A stretch of DNA of 16,441 nt from Proteobacteria bacterium UBA7420 (GCA_002469975.1 DKMG01000111.1:1-16441), one strand, 5' to 3'. Positions 1 through 8,036 are shown, counted from the first letter of the stretch. Notes: generated from the sequence alone by a model not told the origin. Translations and numbers: made by a program.

Positions 1-39
1 ATGAAATATCTCTTATACAAAGTTGATACAAAATTTTTT

Positions 40-64
40 GAAACCCCTTTAAATAAAGGGTTTC
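40..64. repeat. Short inverted repeat upstream of the acyltransferase gene
   Basis: A 7-base arm (GAAACCC, from 40) pairs with GGGTTTC (58-64). Allowing one bulged C, three more T-A pairs extend the stem around an AAAT loop. No T-run follows on the + strand and no T-run follows on the - strand either, so it does not look like an intrinsic terminator. The rest of 1-123 holds no gene I can support; a reading frame open from base 1 to a TAA at 91-93 might be the tail of an upstream gene but has no recognisable content. Confidence 0.3.
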
Positions 65-123
65 AGAGGGTATTACTCATTGAGTGGGAATAAGTATTAA
101 TTCATTGCTGTTTAAAAGTTAAG

Positions 124-2013
124 ATGAAATATAGAGCAGAGATTGACGGACTCAGAGCATTAGCCGTATTACCTGTAATGTTTTTTCATGCTGGTTTTGA
201 GTGGGTCAGCGGAGGTTTTGTTGGTGTAGATGTTTTTTTTGTAATCAGCGGGTACTTGATTGCCACATTAATAATCTCTGAGCTTGAGATAGGGCAATTT
301 TCCATTCAAAAGTTTTATGAACGTCGTGCTCGCAGAATCTTACCAGCACTATTTTTTGTTATGTTGGCCTGCCTTCCATTTGCTTTTTCTTGGTTATCAC
401 CCAATGAGTTAAAAGATTTTGGTCAGAGTCTTGTCGCTGTTTCCACCTTTTCTTCTAATATTTTATTTTGGTTTGAAAGTGGGTATTTCGAAGGGACTGC
501 AGAGCTAAAGCCGTTACTTCATACTTGGAGCCTAGCTGTTGAGGAGCAATTTTATATTTTTTTTCCTTTGCTCATGATTCTGCTCTGGAAACTCGGCCAA
601 AGGTGGTTGTTAGCTTTTCTGGTAATTATGTTTTTAATGAGCTTAGGGTTAGCCCAATGGGGCGCATATTCCTTGCCAACCTTTACCTTTTACTCACTTC
701 TTACAAGAGGTTGGGAGTTAATCCTGGGGATATTCATCGCTCTTTACTTTAAGAATTTTCATTCTTTTAAATCCCAAGTTTTAAATCAGACTTTAAGTCT
801 ACTTGGGTTGGCAATGATTCTTTATTCCATAATCTTTTTTGATGAAAGAACTCCATTTCCAAGTATCTACGCCTTAGTTCCGACTTTAGGCACTTGCTTG
901 ATCCTTCTTTCAACAACTTCAACTACTATTGTTCATAAACTTTTAAGTTGGAAGCCATTCATAGGAATTGGCCTAATTTCTTATAGCAGCTATCTATGGC
1001 ATCAGCCAATCATTGCTTTTGCACAAATTTATTCAATTGATATGCCATCAAAATTTTTTATGCTACTCCTGTTGGCAATTTCTATGATATTCGCATACTT
1101 TAGCTGGCGCTATATAGAAAAACCATTTAGAGATCCCGATAAAATTAATAAAAAATCTATATTCTACTGCTCATTGTTTGCTTGTATTTTCTTCATATTT
1201 TTTGGGGGATTCCTGCATACGAATGACGGCTTTAAAAATAGGTTTACACAAGACCAGTTAACAATCCTGAGCTATGAAAATTCAAGAGAGAGAGATGAAC
1301 TATATAGAAACCGCACCTGTTTCTTGCGAAAGGATCAATCTGCTATTGATTTTCAACCCGAATGCTTTGACGGGCATACATTAATATGGGGAGACTCTCA
1401 TGCTGCCGCTATTTCTTATGGAATGTTGCGGCATAGAAATTTAACACAGTTAACATCGTCGGCTTGTCCTCCAATTATTGGATTTAAGGTAGCAATTAGG
1501 AATAATTGCATGCAAAATAATAATTTTATTTTTAATGTACTTCAGAAAAATAAGCCAAAATTCCTGATCTTACATGCAAACTGGATCAGCAATAGTTACG
1601 ATACTTATCTTAATGAATTTGAGACTTCGCTGGAAATTATCCTCTCTGATCACAAAGATATTGCTGTATTAGTAGTTGGAGGCCTGCCTCAATGGAAGCC
1701 ATCCTTGCCTAGAGTTATGATTAAATCAATAGATTCCTTTGATAAGAATATTTCCTATCTTTCTAACAGCTCAGTAAAAAAAATTGAGGCTCAGGACAAA
1801 AAAATTCTAGGACTAATCAATAAACTGAATTCTAAGAATTTAAAATTTTTGTCACTAACTAATCGCTTGTGTAAAGATGATAAATGCTTGATCAGATCAT
1901 CAGGCGATAATATGGAACCAATAGTTTCTGATGCATCACATCTAACGCGCTCAGGATCATTAGCAGTTGCCAAGATCATTGAAAGTGAGTTGCAGACCTA
2001 TTGGACTCCATGA
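124..2013 (+). CDS. OafA/YrhL-type membrane O-acyltransferase with C-terminal SGNH domain
   Basis: Likely transfers acetyl or another acyl group from a cytoplasmic donor to a cell-surface polysaccharide across the inner membrane. Residues 1 to about 345 form the acyltransferase-3 domain with about ten hydrophobic segments. It shows the family marks IDGLRALAV (7-15) with H22 in FFHAG, GGFVGVDVFFVISGYLI, the basic loop FYERRARRILP, and HTWSLAVEEQFY from H133. Residues from about 395 form a periplasmic SGNH domain: GDSH at 423-426 supplies the nucleophile block (S425), and D603-x-x-H606 followed by L607 supplies the catalytic Asp/His block. At 629 residues this is the usual length for the fused form, so the gene appears intact. 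It starts 123 bases into the window with no strong ribosome site. It probably decorates the glycan made by genes downstream, but the acyl group and acceptor sugar cannot be read from sequence. Confidence 0.93.
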   Translation: MKYRAEIDGLRALAVLPVMFFHAGFEWVSGGFVGVDVFFVISGYLIATLIISELEIGQFSIQKFYERRARRILPALFFVMLACLPFAFSWLSPNELKDFGQSLVAVSTFSSNILFWFESGYFEGTAELKPLLHTWSLAVEEQFYIFFPLLMILLWKLGQRWLLAFLVIMFLMSLGLAQWGAYSLPTFTFYSLLTRGWELILGIFIALYFKNFHSFKSQVLNQTLSLLGLAMILYSIIFFDERTPFPSIYALVPTLGTCLILLSTTSTTIVHKLLSWKPFIGIGLISYSSYLWHQPIIAFAQIYSIDMPSKFFMLLLLAISMIFAYFSWRYIEKPFRDPDKINKKSIFYCSLFACIFFIFFGGFLHTNDGFKNRFTQDQLTILSYENSRERDELYRNRTCFLRKDQSAIDFQPECFDGHTLIWGDSHAAAISYGMLRHRNLTQLTSSACPPIIGFKVAIRNNCMQNNNFIFNVLQKNKPKFLILHANWISNSYDTYLNEFETSLEIILSDHKDIAVLVVGGLPQWKPSLPRVMIKSIDSFDKNISYLSNSSVKKIEAQDKKILGLINKLNSKNLKFLSLTNRLCKDDKCLIRSSGDNMEPIVSDASHLTRSGSLAVAKIIESELQTYWTP

Positions 2014-2104
2014 ACTCATAGTATGATAAATAATCCTTATGAGGGCTAAGTACTAAAAAATATTCTTGCTTCAGCAGTCAGGTTATTTATTACGAGAACA
2101 TATT

Positions 2105-2758
2105 ATGAAAGTTTCAGAAGCTATTTTATCCCGGAGCTCTATTAGAGCTTTTAAAAAAAATCCGATTTCTACCAAGGTTATTGAAGACCTCTTATTTAAA
2201 GCATCTCGTGCTCCTAATGGTGGCAACTTACAGCCATGGAGAATTTACGTCTTGAATGGGCCTAAGATGGACGAATTTTTAGAGTTTCAAAAAACTTGGG
2301 ATGAACCGGAGAATCATGAATATGATATTTACCCAGAAAAATTAAAAGAACCCTATCGAACATCAAGGTTTCAATTAGGTGAGGAGATGTATGAAATTCT
2401 GGGCATCTCAAGAGAAGACAAAGATGCAAGAATTAAACAAGTAATGAAAAATTTTGAATTTTTTGGTGCTCCAGCAGCAATCTTTTGTTTTGTTGATAAA
2501 CAAATGGGTCCCCCGCAATGGTCAGATCTTGGTATGTTTCTTCAAAATTTGATGCTCTTGGCTCAAGAAATTGGAATTGATACTTGTGCTCAAGAAGCTT
2601 GGGCAATGAAAGCTACCAGTGTTGGTGAATTTGTTGGATCCCCAGCAGATGAAATGCTTTTTTGTGGAATGGCAATTGGATATAAAGATCCTGATGCGCC
2701 CATTAACCAATTAAAGTCAAAACGCAGACCCATAGAGGAATGGGCTAAAATTTTATAA
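2105..2758 (+). CDS. Nitroreductase-family FMN oxidoreductase
   Basis: A flavin (FMN) NAD(P)H-dependent oxidoreductase of the nitroreductase fold, probably a cytoplasmic homodimer. I place the start at ATG 2105, giving 217 residues, because the family's N-terminal helix and SRSSIRAF motif (9-16) begin right there. The frame is open to a TTG at 2066, but the extra 13 residues match nothing. RAPNGGNLQPW (35-45) is the FMN-phosphate and ring contact loop, normally SxxNxQPW. GMFLQNLMLLAQEIGI from G143 and GMAIGYKDP from G188 are the conserved core helix and the flavin-side strand. The C-terminus (RRPIEEW) is typical, so it looks full length. The substrate is unknown. It sits between glycan-modifying genes, which does not itself assign it a glycan role. 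It ends 10 bases from the convergent methyltransferase gene with no hairpin between them. Confidence 0.9.
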   Translation: MKVSEAILSRSSIRAFKKNPISTKVIEDLLFKASRAPNGGNLQPWRIYVLNGPKMDEFLEFQKTWDEPENHEYDIYPEKLKEPYRTSRFQLGEEMYEILGISREDKDARIKQVMKNFEFFGAPAAIFCFVDKQMGPPQWSDLGMFLQNLMLLAQEIGIDTCAQEAWAMKATSVGEFVGSPADEMLFCGMAIGYKDPDAPINQLKSKRRPIEEWAKIL

Positions 2759-2768
2759 TTAACAATTA

Positions 2769-3755
2769 TTAATAGTATATTGTATTTACGCCAGCCTTAT
2801 GGCCAAGCAATAAAGCTATTAGTCGCTCTGAGATTCGAGACAGTCTATTGGCAGAACGTAGCTTCCCTCTAGACTTTTTAGCGCAATGAATAAAATCTTT
2901 ATATCGAGCATCATTAGTTAAACCCAATTTTTCGATAATCACATTAATAAAATCAAATCTCCTGTATAACAAACAAAGAGATAGATAAACATCAATCATT
3001 CTTTGATCATTTACAAAATTCTCTAGCATATACTCTGGCAACCTCATAAACAAAGCATCTCCTCCAAAACAGCTACCAAGCAAACTTGTCATAGAATCTC
3101 TCTCCCATCTCGTGAGGGTGGTAAAATCAATAAATGCTAGGTCTTGTTCTTCCATAAAGCTTGAGATTTCTCCAAATTTGGGTTGATCCTTATATAATTC
3201 TATAAACTCTACTTCCGTCTCTACCCCGATACAGTTTTTTAATGTATTTTTTGAGCCTTCAAGTACTTTTAACTCATATCCTTGAACATCTATTTTTATA
3301 AAGTCAGCAGCCTCTAATTCTAGAGAATCTAAGCTTCTTGCAGGCACAGTTGCCTCGTAATCAAAATCAAAACCACTTGTTACTCTCCCAGTGAATAGAC
3401 TAATTGCATCATAGTTCGGTTTAAAGACTGAGGAATGAGAAGGTTTTTTTAGTATATTTAAATTCAGAGAATCGTTAGTATCTGATAATGCATAAGGATA
3501 GTTCATATTACCCCCTGCCTCAAAACCAGCAGTGTTAGATAATTTTTTTCTAGCACCATCATCAGGCTCAAATCCATAAACATATATTAGAGACTGAATA
3601 GGTTCCCATCTTGGCTGAATACCTTTTGCAGATCCTACATCAATAAGTGTAATTGGTTTAGAAATACCTAAAGATTTAATTGCTTTAATTAGGCTTTTGT
3701 CATCAGAGAGCAAACTTTTTAAAAAAAGCTCAATACCGTTTAAGATATTCTTCAT
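2769..3755 (-). CDS. FkbM-family SAM-dependent methyltransferase
   Basis: Probably O-methylates a sugar or related glycan component using S-adenosylmethionine. Residues about 35-225 carry the FkbM domain. LIDVGSAKG (37-45) is SAM motif I with D39 and G41; FEPD (62-65) supplies the acidic residue that typically binds the ribose hydroxyls; IKIDVQGYE (153-161) followed by VLEG (164-167) is the family hallmark; VETEVEFIELY is the next conserved strand. The 328-residue product continues for about 100 residues past the usual core with a charged, mostly helical tail I do not recognise. This is the only leftward gene in the window. Its start faces the acetyltransferase operon across a 121-base gap, so it has its own promoter. 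FkbM enzymes are common in surface-polysaccharide clusters; the methylated position is unknown. Confidence 0.9.
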   Translation of the reverse strand: MKNILNGIELFLKSLLSDDKSLIKAIKSLGISKPITLIDVGSAKGIQPRWEPIQSLIYVYGFEPDDGARKKLSNTAGFEAGGNMNYPYALSDTNDSLNLNILKKPSHSSVFKPNYDAISLFTGRVTSGFDFDYEATVPARSLDSLELEAADFIKIDVQGYELKVLEGSKNTLKNCIGVETEVEFIELYKDQPKFGEISSFMEEQDLAFIDFTTLTRWERDSMTSLLGSCFGGDALFMRLPEYMLENFVNDQRMIDVYLSLCLLYRRFDFINVIIEKLGLTNDARYKDFIHCAKKSRGKLRSANRLSRISERLIALLLGHKAGVNTIYY

Positions 3756-3779
3756 ATATTAATGTATGTTTTTATAAGT

Positions 3780-3785
3780 ATTATA
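3780..3785 (-). promoter_or_regulatory. Candidate -10 box for the FkbM gene
   Basis: Read on the minus strand this is an exact TATAAT, 25 bases or so upstream of the FkbM start codon. No good -35 hexamer sits at the ideal distance, so this is a suggestion only. The surrounding stretch is very AT-rich, which raises the chance of a random match. Confidence 0.3.
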
Positions 3786-3822
3786 TATATGACATTCTGA
3801 CAGTACAGGTAATTTAAGTATT

Positions 3823-3828
3823 TATAAT
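3823..3828 (+). promoter_or_regulatory. Candidate -10 box for the rightward glycan operon
   Basis: An exact TATAAT lies about 50 bases before the GTG start of the first acetyltransferase gene. A CTGACA hexamer (3797-3802) resembles a -35 box, but the 20-base spacer is longer than ideal. With the leftward candidate at 3780-3785 it would make a compact divergent promoter region of about 120 bases. No operator palindrome was recognised. Confidence 0.35.
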
Positions 3829-3876
3829 TTCTCTGCGTGATTGGCTTAGTGTAAATAATTTAGTTAAACTTTCCTC

Positions 3877-4359
3877 GTGACAAAGCTTAACATTCGATCC
3901 GCTACTAAGAATGATTCTTCTGATCTCCTTGAATGGAGAAATGATCCGCTTACAATTCAAATGTCTCAAAGCACTCATGGTGTCTCACCTGCAGATCATG
4001 ACTTATGGTTTCAAAAGGCTTTAAAAACTCAAAGTATAAAATTACTCATCTGCGAAATTGAATCTGACCTGAAGAAAATTTTAAAAATTGGAATGGTGCG
4101 TTTTGATGGGACTGCCGACAATCTCTATAAAGTGTCAATTAATTTAAATCCACTCCATCGAGGCAAGGGTTTGGCAAAAAAATGCTTAGAAAGCTCTGTT
4201 AATGACTTCAGCATAAAAAATAAAAGGAACATTCAACTAATAGCAGAAATTAAAGCAAGCAATGAAGCGAGTAAAAAAATTTTTTGTGATGTTGGTTTCA
4301 AATATTTAAAAAATATTGATAATAATTTTTTGCAATATATGCTTGATCTTAATTTATGA
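3877..4359 (+). CDS. GNAT-family N-acetyltransferase, PseH/RimJ-like
   Basis: Likely acetylates an amino group, plausibly on a nucleotide-linked amino sugar, using acetyl-CoA. The 160 residues cover one GNAT domain: EWRNDP (19-24) matches the WRN-x-P signature near the N-terminus of PseH-type sugar acetyltransferases, and RGKGLA (95-100) is the acetyl-CoA pyrophosphate loop (motif A). The C-terminal NEASKKIFCDVGFKY is the usual last helix and strand. The start is a GTG at 3877, the first in-frame start before the conserved strand; no Shine-Dalgarno sequence is visible. Its stop overlaps the next ATG by 4 bases (ATGA), so the two genes are translationally coupled. With a PseI-type synthase in the same locus, a PseH-like role at C4 of the hexose precursor is reasonable, but ribosomal-protein or other targets cannot be excluded. 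Confidence 0.82.
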   Translation: MTKLNIRSATKNDSSDLLEWRNDPLTIQMSQSTHGVSPADHDLWFQKALKTQSIKLLICEIESDLKKILKIGMVRFDGTADNLYKVSINLNPLHRGKGLAKKCLESSVNDFSIKNKRNIQLIAEIKASNEASKKIFCDVGFKYLKNIDNNFLQYMLDLNL

Positions 4360-4796
4360 AATCTAAAACTTCAATTATTGCGTTAGAAAGGGTGCTAAAA
4401 AAACCAGCTCAAATTAAGAGCTTATACAAACTGCTTAATCAGCGTAAATATTCCATAAGCAGCTCAAAGAAACCGTCATTCTCTGAGCATACTCATTTTG
4501 TTCGTGCTCACCCATATAGAGCGTGGTATTTAATAGAAGTTAACAATACTCATATTGGAAGCATTTATATTCAAAGAGATAACTCTATAGGAGTTAATTT
4601 GCTTGATGAAAATAATGCTCTTGTTCCTTCAATCCTTAAGCAACTACTTTTGCGATGGAAACCATTGACACCGATCCCATCTGTGCGACCTGCAGGTTTC
4701 TTTATTAATGTGCCATCAGCAAATAGCGCTTTGCAAAAGGAGATTCAAAAGATGGGTGGCAAGCATATTCAAAATACTTACACAGTATCAATCTAG
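4356..4796 (+). CDS. Divergent GNAT-like protein lacking the acetyl-CoA loop
   Basis: I recognise this as a diverged relative of GNAT proteins that occur in sugar-modification clusters. The N-terminal half keeps EHTHFVRAHPYRAWYLIEV (44-62) and IGSIYIQRDNSIGV (67-80), which match the typical EH-x-x-FV, PY-x-AWY and GSIYL strand pattern. The C-terminal end FINVPSANSALQKEIQKMGG (116-135) followed by IQNTY (138-142) resembles the family's N-x-P-x-N...F-x-x-x-GF-x-x-IQ-x-TYE end. Between them, where Q/R-x-x-G-x-G/A should sit (about 83-100), there is only LLDENNALVPSILKQLLLR, with no glycine loop. It may therefore bind acetyl-CoA poorly or have become a non-catalytic partner of the GNAT just upstream, with which it overlaps by 4 bases. 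The frame is intact, 146 residues, so it is not an obvious pseudogene. Confidence 0.62.
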   Translation: MKSKTSIIALERVLKKPAQIKSLYKLLNQRKYSISSSKKPSFSEHTHFVRAHPYRAWYLIEVNNTHIGSIYIQRDNSIGVNLLDENNALVPSILKQLLLRWKPLTPIPSVRPAGFFINVPSANSALQKEIQKMGGKHIQNTYTVSI

Positions 4797-4806
4797 CATT
4801 TTATAA

Positions 4807-6087
4807 ATGTCAGACCATATAGACAAATCATCAATTACCTTCTTGTCTGGTTCTGCGGGGGAATTGGACTGGGTATTGCCGATTTTAGACGATTTATTAC
4901 TAAAGGGGTTTACTAATCATATTTGCTGCTTAACCCCGGAAGTACAAGATAGTATCAATCAAAATAAGCTACTCAGGGAATATATAAATAGATCATCAAA
5001 GAAAATTTTTGTTCATGAATGCTTTTCTTCCTCACCAAAGATTTTTGATCAACTGGTATATTATTTCCATCGCATTAGTGTAAAACTAGGCTTGAGAAAA
5101 TTTTTTTTTACTAAACGAGTTATCTCTGCAATTGATTCAGTTCTAACAAACTATTTTTTGCAGCGTATGCCAAAAAATATTTATTTAGTAAGACATTCTA
5201 AAAATCTTATATTTACTGAATTTCCTACCATTCGAAGGCCTCTAAATATTTGGCTAAAAAAGAATTTTAAAAACTCTTTATTTTTTTATATCCCACATTC
5301 ACCTCATTTTTATTCTGAAAATATTAATGATGAATTTTCAGAAGGACCACACATTGATTATTCTTACGACTCATTTTTGTTGCTTGGACACCCTTTGGAT
5401 CATCTTTACCTTGAAAAGTTATATGACTTTTCTAATTTAGAAACTGTCTTTTTAGGCCATCCAAAGTACTCCAAAAAATGGCTGGAAGACATCAAGGCAC
5501 GATCGGCGCCTTCGAAAGTTTCTCGGGAAGAAATTAATATTTTTGTCATTAGTCGCGGAGTGGGCAGCTATTTAACTGAAGAAAAACATCAATACCTTGT
5601 TCAATCCACTTATGACACCATTAAAAGTAATTTCAGTAACTATAATTTACTGATAAAAAAACATCCAAGGGAGTTGAATTCTGCTTGGGATTATTGCACT
5701 GAGATAGATCAATTTACCAATTATACAGATGAGCATATTTTGCAGGCGGCTGCAGATGCTGATTTAGTTATTTCTTTCTGGAGCTCAGGTGCAATGGATT
5801 GTTTTGCGCTTGGAGTCCCAGTAATTGAGTTTTTTAATCCAGATTTATCTTCTTTCCAGCAGGTACAGCTAGGCAATTCAAAATATACAACAATATATAG
5901 ATTGCTTGGTTGCGTCTTAGAAGCTAATGATCAGATTGAACTAACCTCTCAGATTTTAGAGCTTAAAAAGAATAATTTCTATGCAAGCAAAAGCCAAACT
6001 CATCCTAGAATGCTTGATTTGCTGGATAGATCTAATTCTTGGGAACAACACTTTGCTAAAATATTGCATAAAAATGATTTACTATGA
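4807..6087 (+). CDS. GT-B-like glycosyltransferase / capsule-type polysaccharide protein
   Basis: Probably a cytoplasmic glycosyltransferase with two Rossmann-like domains. The N-terminal half opens with a strand and loop (ITFLSGSAGELDWVLPIL, about 10-27) like the acceptor domain of GT-B enzymes. The C-terminal half contains LLIKKHPRE (281-289), a basic His-Pro motif common in capsule and CDP-glycerol-type transferases, and ADLVISFWSSGAMDCFALG (318-336), the usual donor-binding region just before VPVIEF. No signal peptide or clear membrane span is seen. At 426 residues it is longer than PseG-type UDP-sugar hydrolases, which share the fold, so I do not equate it with PseG, though a hydrolase or epimerase activity is an alternative. 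It begins 10 bases after the GNAT-like gene. Donor and acceptor are unknown. Confidence 0.68.
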   Translation: MSDHIDKSSITFLSGSAGELDWVLPILDDLLLKGFTNHICCLTPEVQDSINQNKLLREYINRSSKKIFVHECFSSSPKIFDQLVYYFHRISVKLGLRKFFFTKRVISAIDSVLTNYFLQRMPKNIYLVRHSKNLIFTEFPTIRRPLNIWLKKNFKNSLFFYIPHSPHFYSENINDEFSEGPHIDYSYDSFLLLGHPLDHLYLEKLYDFSNLETVFLGHPKYSKKWLEDIKARSAPSKVSREEINIFVISRGVGSYLTEEKHQYLVQSTYDTIKSNFSNYNLLIKKHPRELNSAWDYCTEIDQFTNYTDEHILQAAADADLVISFWSSGAMDCFALGVPVIEFFNPDLSSFQQVQLGNSKYTTIYRLLGCVLEANDQIELTSQILELKKNNFYASKSQTHPRMLDLLDRSNSWEQHFAKILHKNDLL

Positions 6088-6111
6088 GCGTTAATCTAAA
6101 TTACAACCATT

Positions 6112-7293
6112 ATGAAACTTGATATTCTAATAATTGGAGCCGGCATGTACGTATGCGGCAAGGGAACCGATGGTTTTGGAACAGTTCTACCAGCTATCTT
6201 CCAATGGAACAAAGAGACCAATAATCTTGGTAATTTATACTGTGCTTCAACAACCACTGATTCAGCAAAGAATTTTAGTAAAAAATGTTTAGAGCTTTCT
6301 CAAGTCTTTGAAACTAATCTTGCGCCTCATTGCTTTCCTGAAAACGATGATCAGAAATCTAAAAGCTACAAGGATGCTATTTCTCACATGAAAAATCCTT
6401 CATGCGTAATTATAGCTGTGCCAGATCATTTACATTATGAAATTGCAAAGGAATGCATTAAAGCCGACCTCCATTTGATGGTAGTCAAGCCTTTAACTCC
6501 TACTTATGCTGAGGGAGAGGAATTATCTAATGCAGTGAATAAAGCTAATCTGCATGGAGTGGTTGAGTTTCATAAACGCTGGGATAGATCAAATTTAATT
6601 CTGAAAGAAAAATATGCCAGCGGTCAGCTTGGTGATTTGCTTTACTCGTTGGTAGAATATAGTCAGCGTAAATCTGTTCCTCAAAAACACTTCAAGTCTT
6701 GGGCGGATGAGACTTCAATCCTCCAGTATCTGGGTGTTCATTATGTTGATATGATGAGATTTATTACTGAAGCATATCCCCAAAGAGTTTCTGCCACTGG
6801 TCAAAAAAATTACCTACTGAAGAATGGAATTGACACCTATGACTCAATACAATGTCATGTTGAATGGAAAACAGCAGATGGCAACACGTTCATTCAAACA
6901 CTTCTGACTAATTGGATTGATCCAGAAGGAACTTCGGCAGTCTCAGATCAAAAAATTAAGATTGTAGGAACAAAAGGCAGGGTAGAAGCAGATCAAAAAG
7001 ATAGAGGACTGATGATGGTAAGTGATGAGTCCACGACCGAGCACATCAATCCATATTTTTCAATGAGCTATAGCGCCCAAGATTCTTCTAGAGAATGGTT
7101 TGGCTATGGTATTGATAGCGTTACCACTTTTTTAAGAGACGTTTCTGCAATTACCAAGAAAGAGATAACTCTGCAAAGGCTTAAGAAAATCCGCCCTTCA
7201 TTTGAAGAGGCCCTTATTAGTACCGCTGTGATCGAGGCAGCTCACTCAAGTCTTAAAAATAATTCAAAGTGGGTTAATGTACAAAATTCATGA
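6112..7293 (+). CDS. Gfo/Idh/MocA-family NAD(P)-dependent sugar oxidoreductase
   Basis: Oxidises or reduces a sugar or sugar-nucleotide hydroxyl using NAD(P). The N-terminal Rossmann domain opens with IIGAGM (7-12). V125-K126-P127 corresponds to the family's E-K-P, whose lysine is catalytic; the Glu is replaced by Val here, as in many members. HKRW (154-157) and GVHYVDMM (208-215) follow. The latter is the G-x-H-x-x-D motif with H210 and D213 at the active site. At 393 residues it is a normal family length. It starts 24 bases after the glycosyltransferase and overlaps the next gene by 4 bases (ATGA), so these two are likely co-translated. That coupling to a CMP-sugar synthetase suggests it prepares the sugar that is then activated. 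The substrate cannot be named; ketose formation as in WlbA-like enzymes is one precedent. Confidence 0.88.
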   Translation: MKLDILIIGAGMYVCGKGTDGFGTVLPAIFQWNKETNNLGNLYCASTTTDSAKNFSKKCLELSQVFETNLAPHCFPENDDQKSKSYKDAISHMKNPSCVIIAVPDHLHYEIAKECIKADLHLMVVKPLTPTYAEGEELSNAVNKANLHGVVEFHKRWDRSNLILKEKYASGQLGDLLYSLVEYSQRKSVPQKHFKSWADETSILQYLGVHYVDMMRFITEAYPQRVSATGQKNYLLKNGIDTYDSIQCHVEWKTADGNTFIQTLLTNWIDPEGTSAVSDQKIKIVGTKGRVEADQKDRGLMMVSDESTTEHINPYFSMSYSAQDSSREWFGYGIDSVTTFLRDVSAITKKEITLQRLKKIRPSFEEALISTAVIEAAHSSLKNNSKWVNVQNS

Positions 7294-7955
7294 GTAATAC
7301 TTGTATTATCCCTGTTCGGAAAGGCTCTGAGAGACTGCCGAAAAAAAATTATAAAATACTTGAAGGAAAATCAATCTTGGAGATTGCTATATTAAAAGCA
7401 ATTGAATCTAAGGTGTTTGATGAAATTTATATAAATACAGATGACGAACTATTAGAAAAAGTTTCAGAGGAGTATGGTATTAAATTTCACCATAGAGATG
7501 TAAATTTAGCAAATTCTGATGCGACTAGTGATCAGGTTGTCTTTGATTTCTTTAATACATTTAATTGTTCAAATTTATTTTGGCTTAACACAGTATCTCC
7601 GTTGCAAACGATTGAAGATATTCAAAATTTCGTGAGGACCTCAAAAAAACAAGATTGGAAATCAGGCGTCTCTTATTCACCATCATACGTTCATAGTTTT
7701 CATGAAAATACGCCCATTAATTTTGAATGGAGTGGGGGCTTTGCAAAGACTCAAGATCTAAAGCCTATCGACTGTTTAAATTATGCCATGATGGGTTGGT
7801 CATCCTCCATGATTCCAAAGCTAAAGGATGGCCAACTTTTTGATGAAAATACTACTCTTGTAGAATCTTCAAGATGGAGCAACTACCTACTGAAGACACA
7901 AGAAGATTTTGAAATAATTAAATTACTATATAAAAATTTATATAAAGAAAAGTAA
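7290..7955 (+). CDS. NeuA-like acylneuraminate cytidylyltransferase
   Basis: Likely activates an acidic sugar with CTP to give a CMP-sugar donor. IPVRKGSERLPKKN (7-20) is the nucleotide-binding loop of the family (R-x-G-S-x-R-x-P-x-K-N), with R10, K11, R15 and K19/N20. NSDATSDQV around 75-83 matches the conserved region that contacts the cytosine or ribose, with the typical S-x-x-T-S-D order. The 221-residue product is a normal length for single-domain CMP-sialate or CMP-nonulosonate synthetases. It starts inside the preceding oxidoreductase gene (ATGA overlap), so expression is coupled. A second, different nucleotidyltransferase (SpsF-like) sits about 4 kb downstream, so which one activates the product of the PseI-type synthase is open. 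Confidence 0.88.
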   Translation: MSNTCIIPVRKGSERLPKKNYKILEGKSILEIAILKAIESKVFDEIYINTDDELLEKVSEEYGIKFHHRDVNLANSDATSDQVVFDFFNTFNCSNLFWLNTVSPLQTIEDIQNFVRTSKKQDWKSGVSYSPSYVHSFHENTPINFEWSGGFAKTQDLKPIDCLNYAMMGWSSSMIPKLKDGQLFDENTTLVESSRWSNYLLKTQEDFEIIKLLYKNLYKEK

Positions 7956-8004
7956 CTATCTAACCAAGCTAATGTGAAAAATAATTTTCTGATTTATATT
8001 AATA

Positions 8005-8010
8005 TATAAT
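8005..8010 (+). promoter_or_regulatory. Candidate -10 box before the dioxygenase gene
   Basis: The 81-base gap 7956-8036 holds an exact TATAAT 26 bases before the ATG. The region 17 bases upstream is AT-rich without a convincing TTGACA. A gap of this size contrasts with the tight packing on either side, so an internal promoter that lets the second half of the locus be expressed alone is plausible. Confidence 0.35.
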
Positions 8011-8023
8011 ACAGATATTTAAT

Positions 8024-8027
8024 AAGG
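8024..8027 (+). promoter_or_regulatory. Weak ribosome binding site for the dioxygenase gene
   Basis: AAGG, part of TAAGG, lies 9 bases before the ATG at 8037. Most genes here have no such motif, so it supports this start codon modestly. Confidence 0.4.
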
Positions 8028-8036
8028 CAAAAGTAA

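Noticed and set aside
1..93. Short open frame from base 1 to TAA at 91-93 (30 codons)
   Set aside because: No recognisable motif, no ribosome site visible and an inverted repeat lies within it. It may be the tail of an upstream gene, but the window edge hides the evidence.
2015..2043. Inverted repeat CTCATA/TATGAG after the acyltransferase stop, as a terminator
   Set aside because: Only six base pairs with a large loop and no T-run after it, so an intrinsic terminator is not supported.
2066..2104. TTG at 2066 as the nitroreductase start
   Set aside because: The 13 extra residues match no family sequence, while ATG 2105 starts exactly at the conserved N-terminal helix.
4807..6087. Assignment of the GT-B-like gene as the missing PseG hydrolase
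   Set aside because: It is over 400 residues and carries a capsule-type HP motif, while PseG is usually about 280-340 residues. A hydrolase role remains only a possibility.
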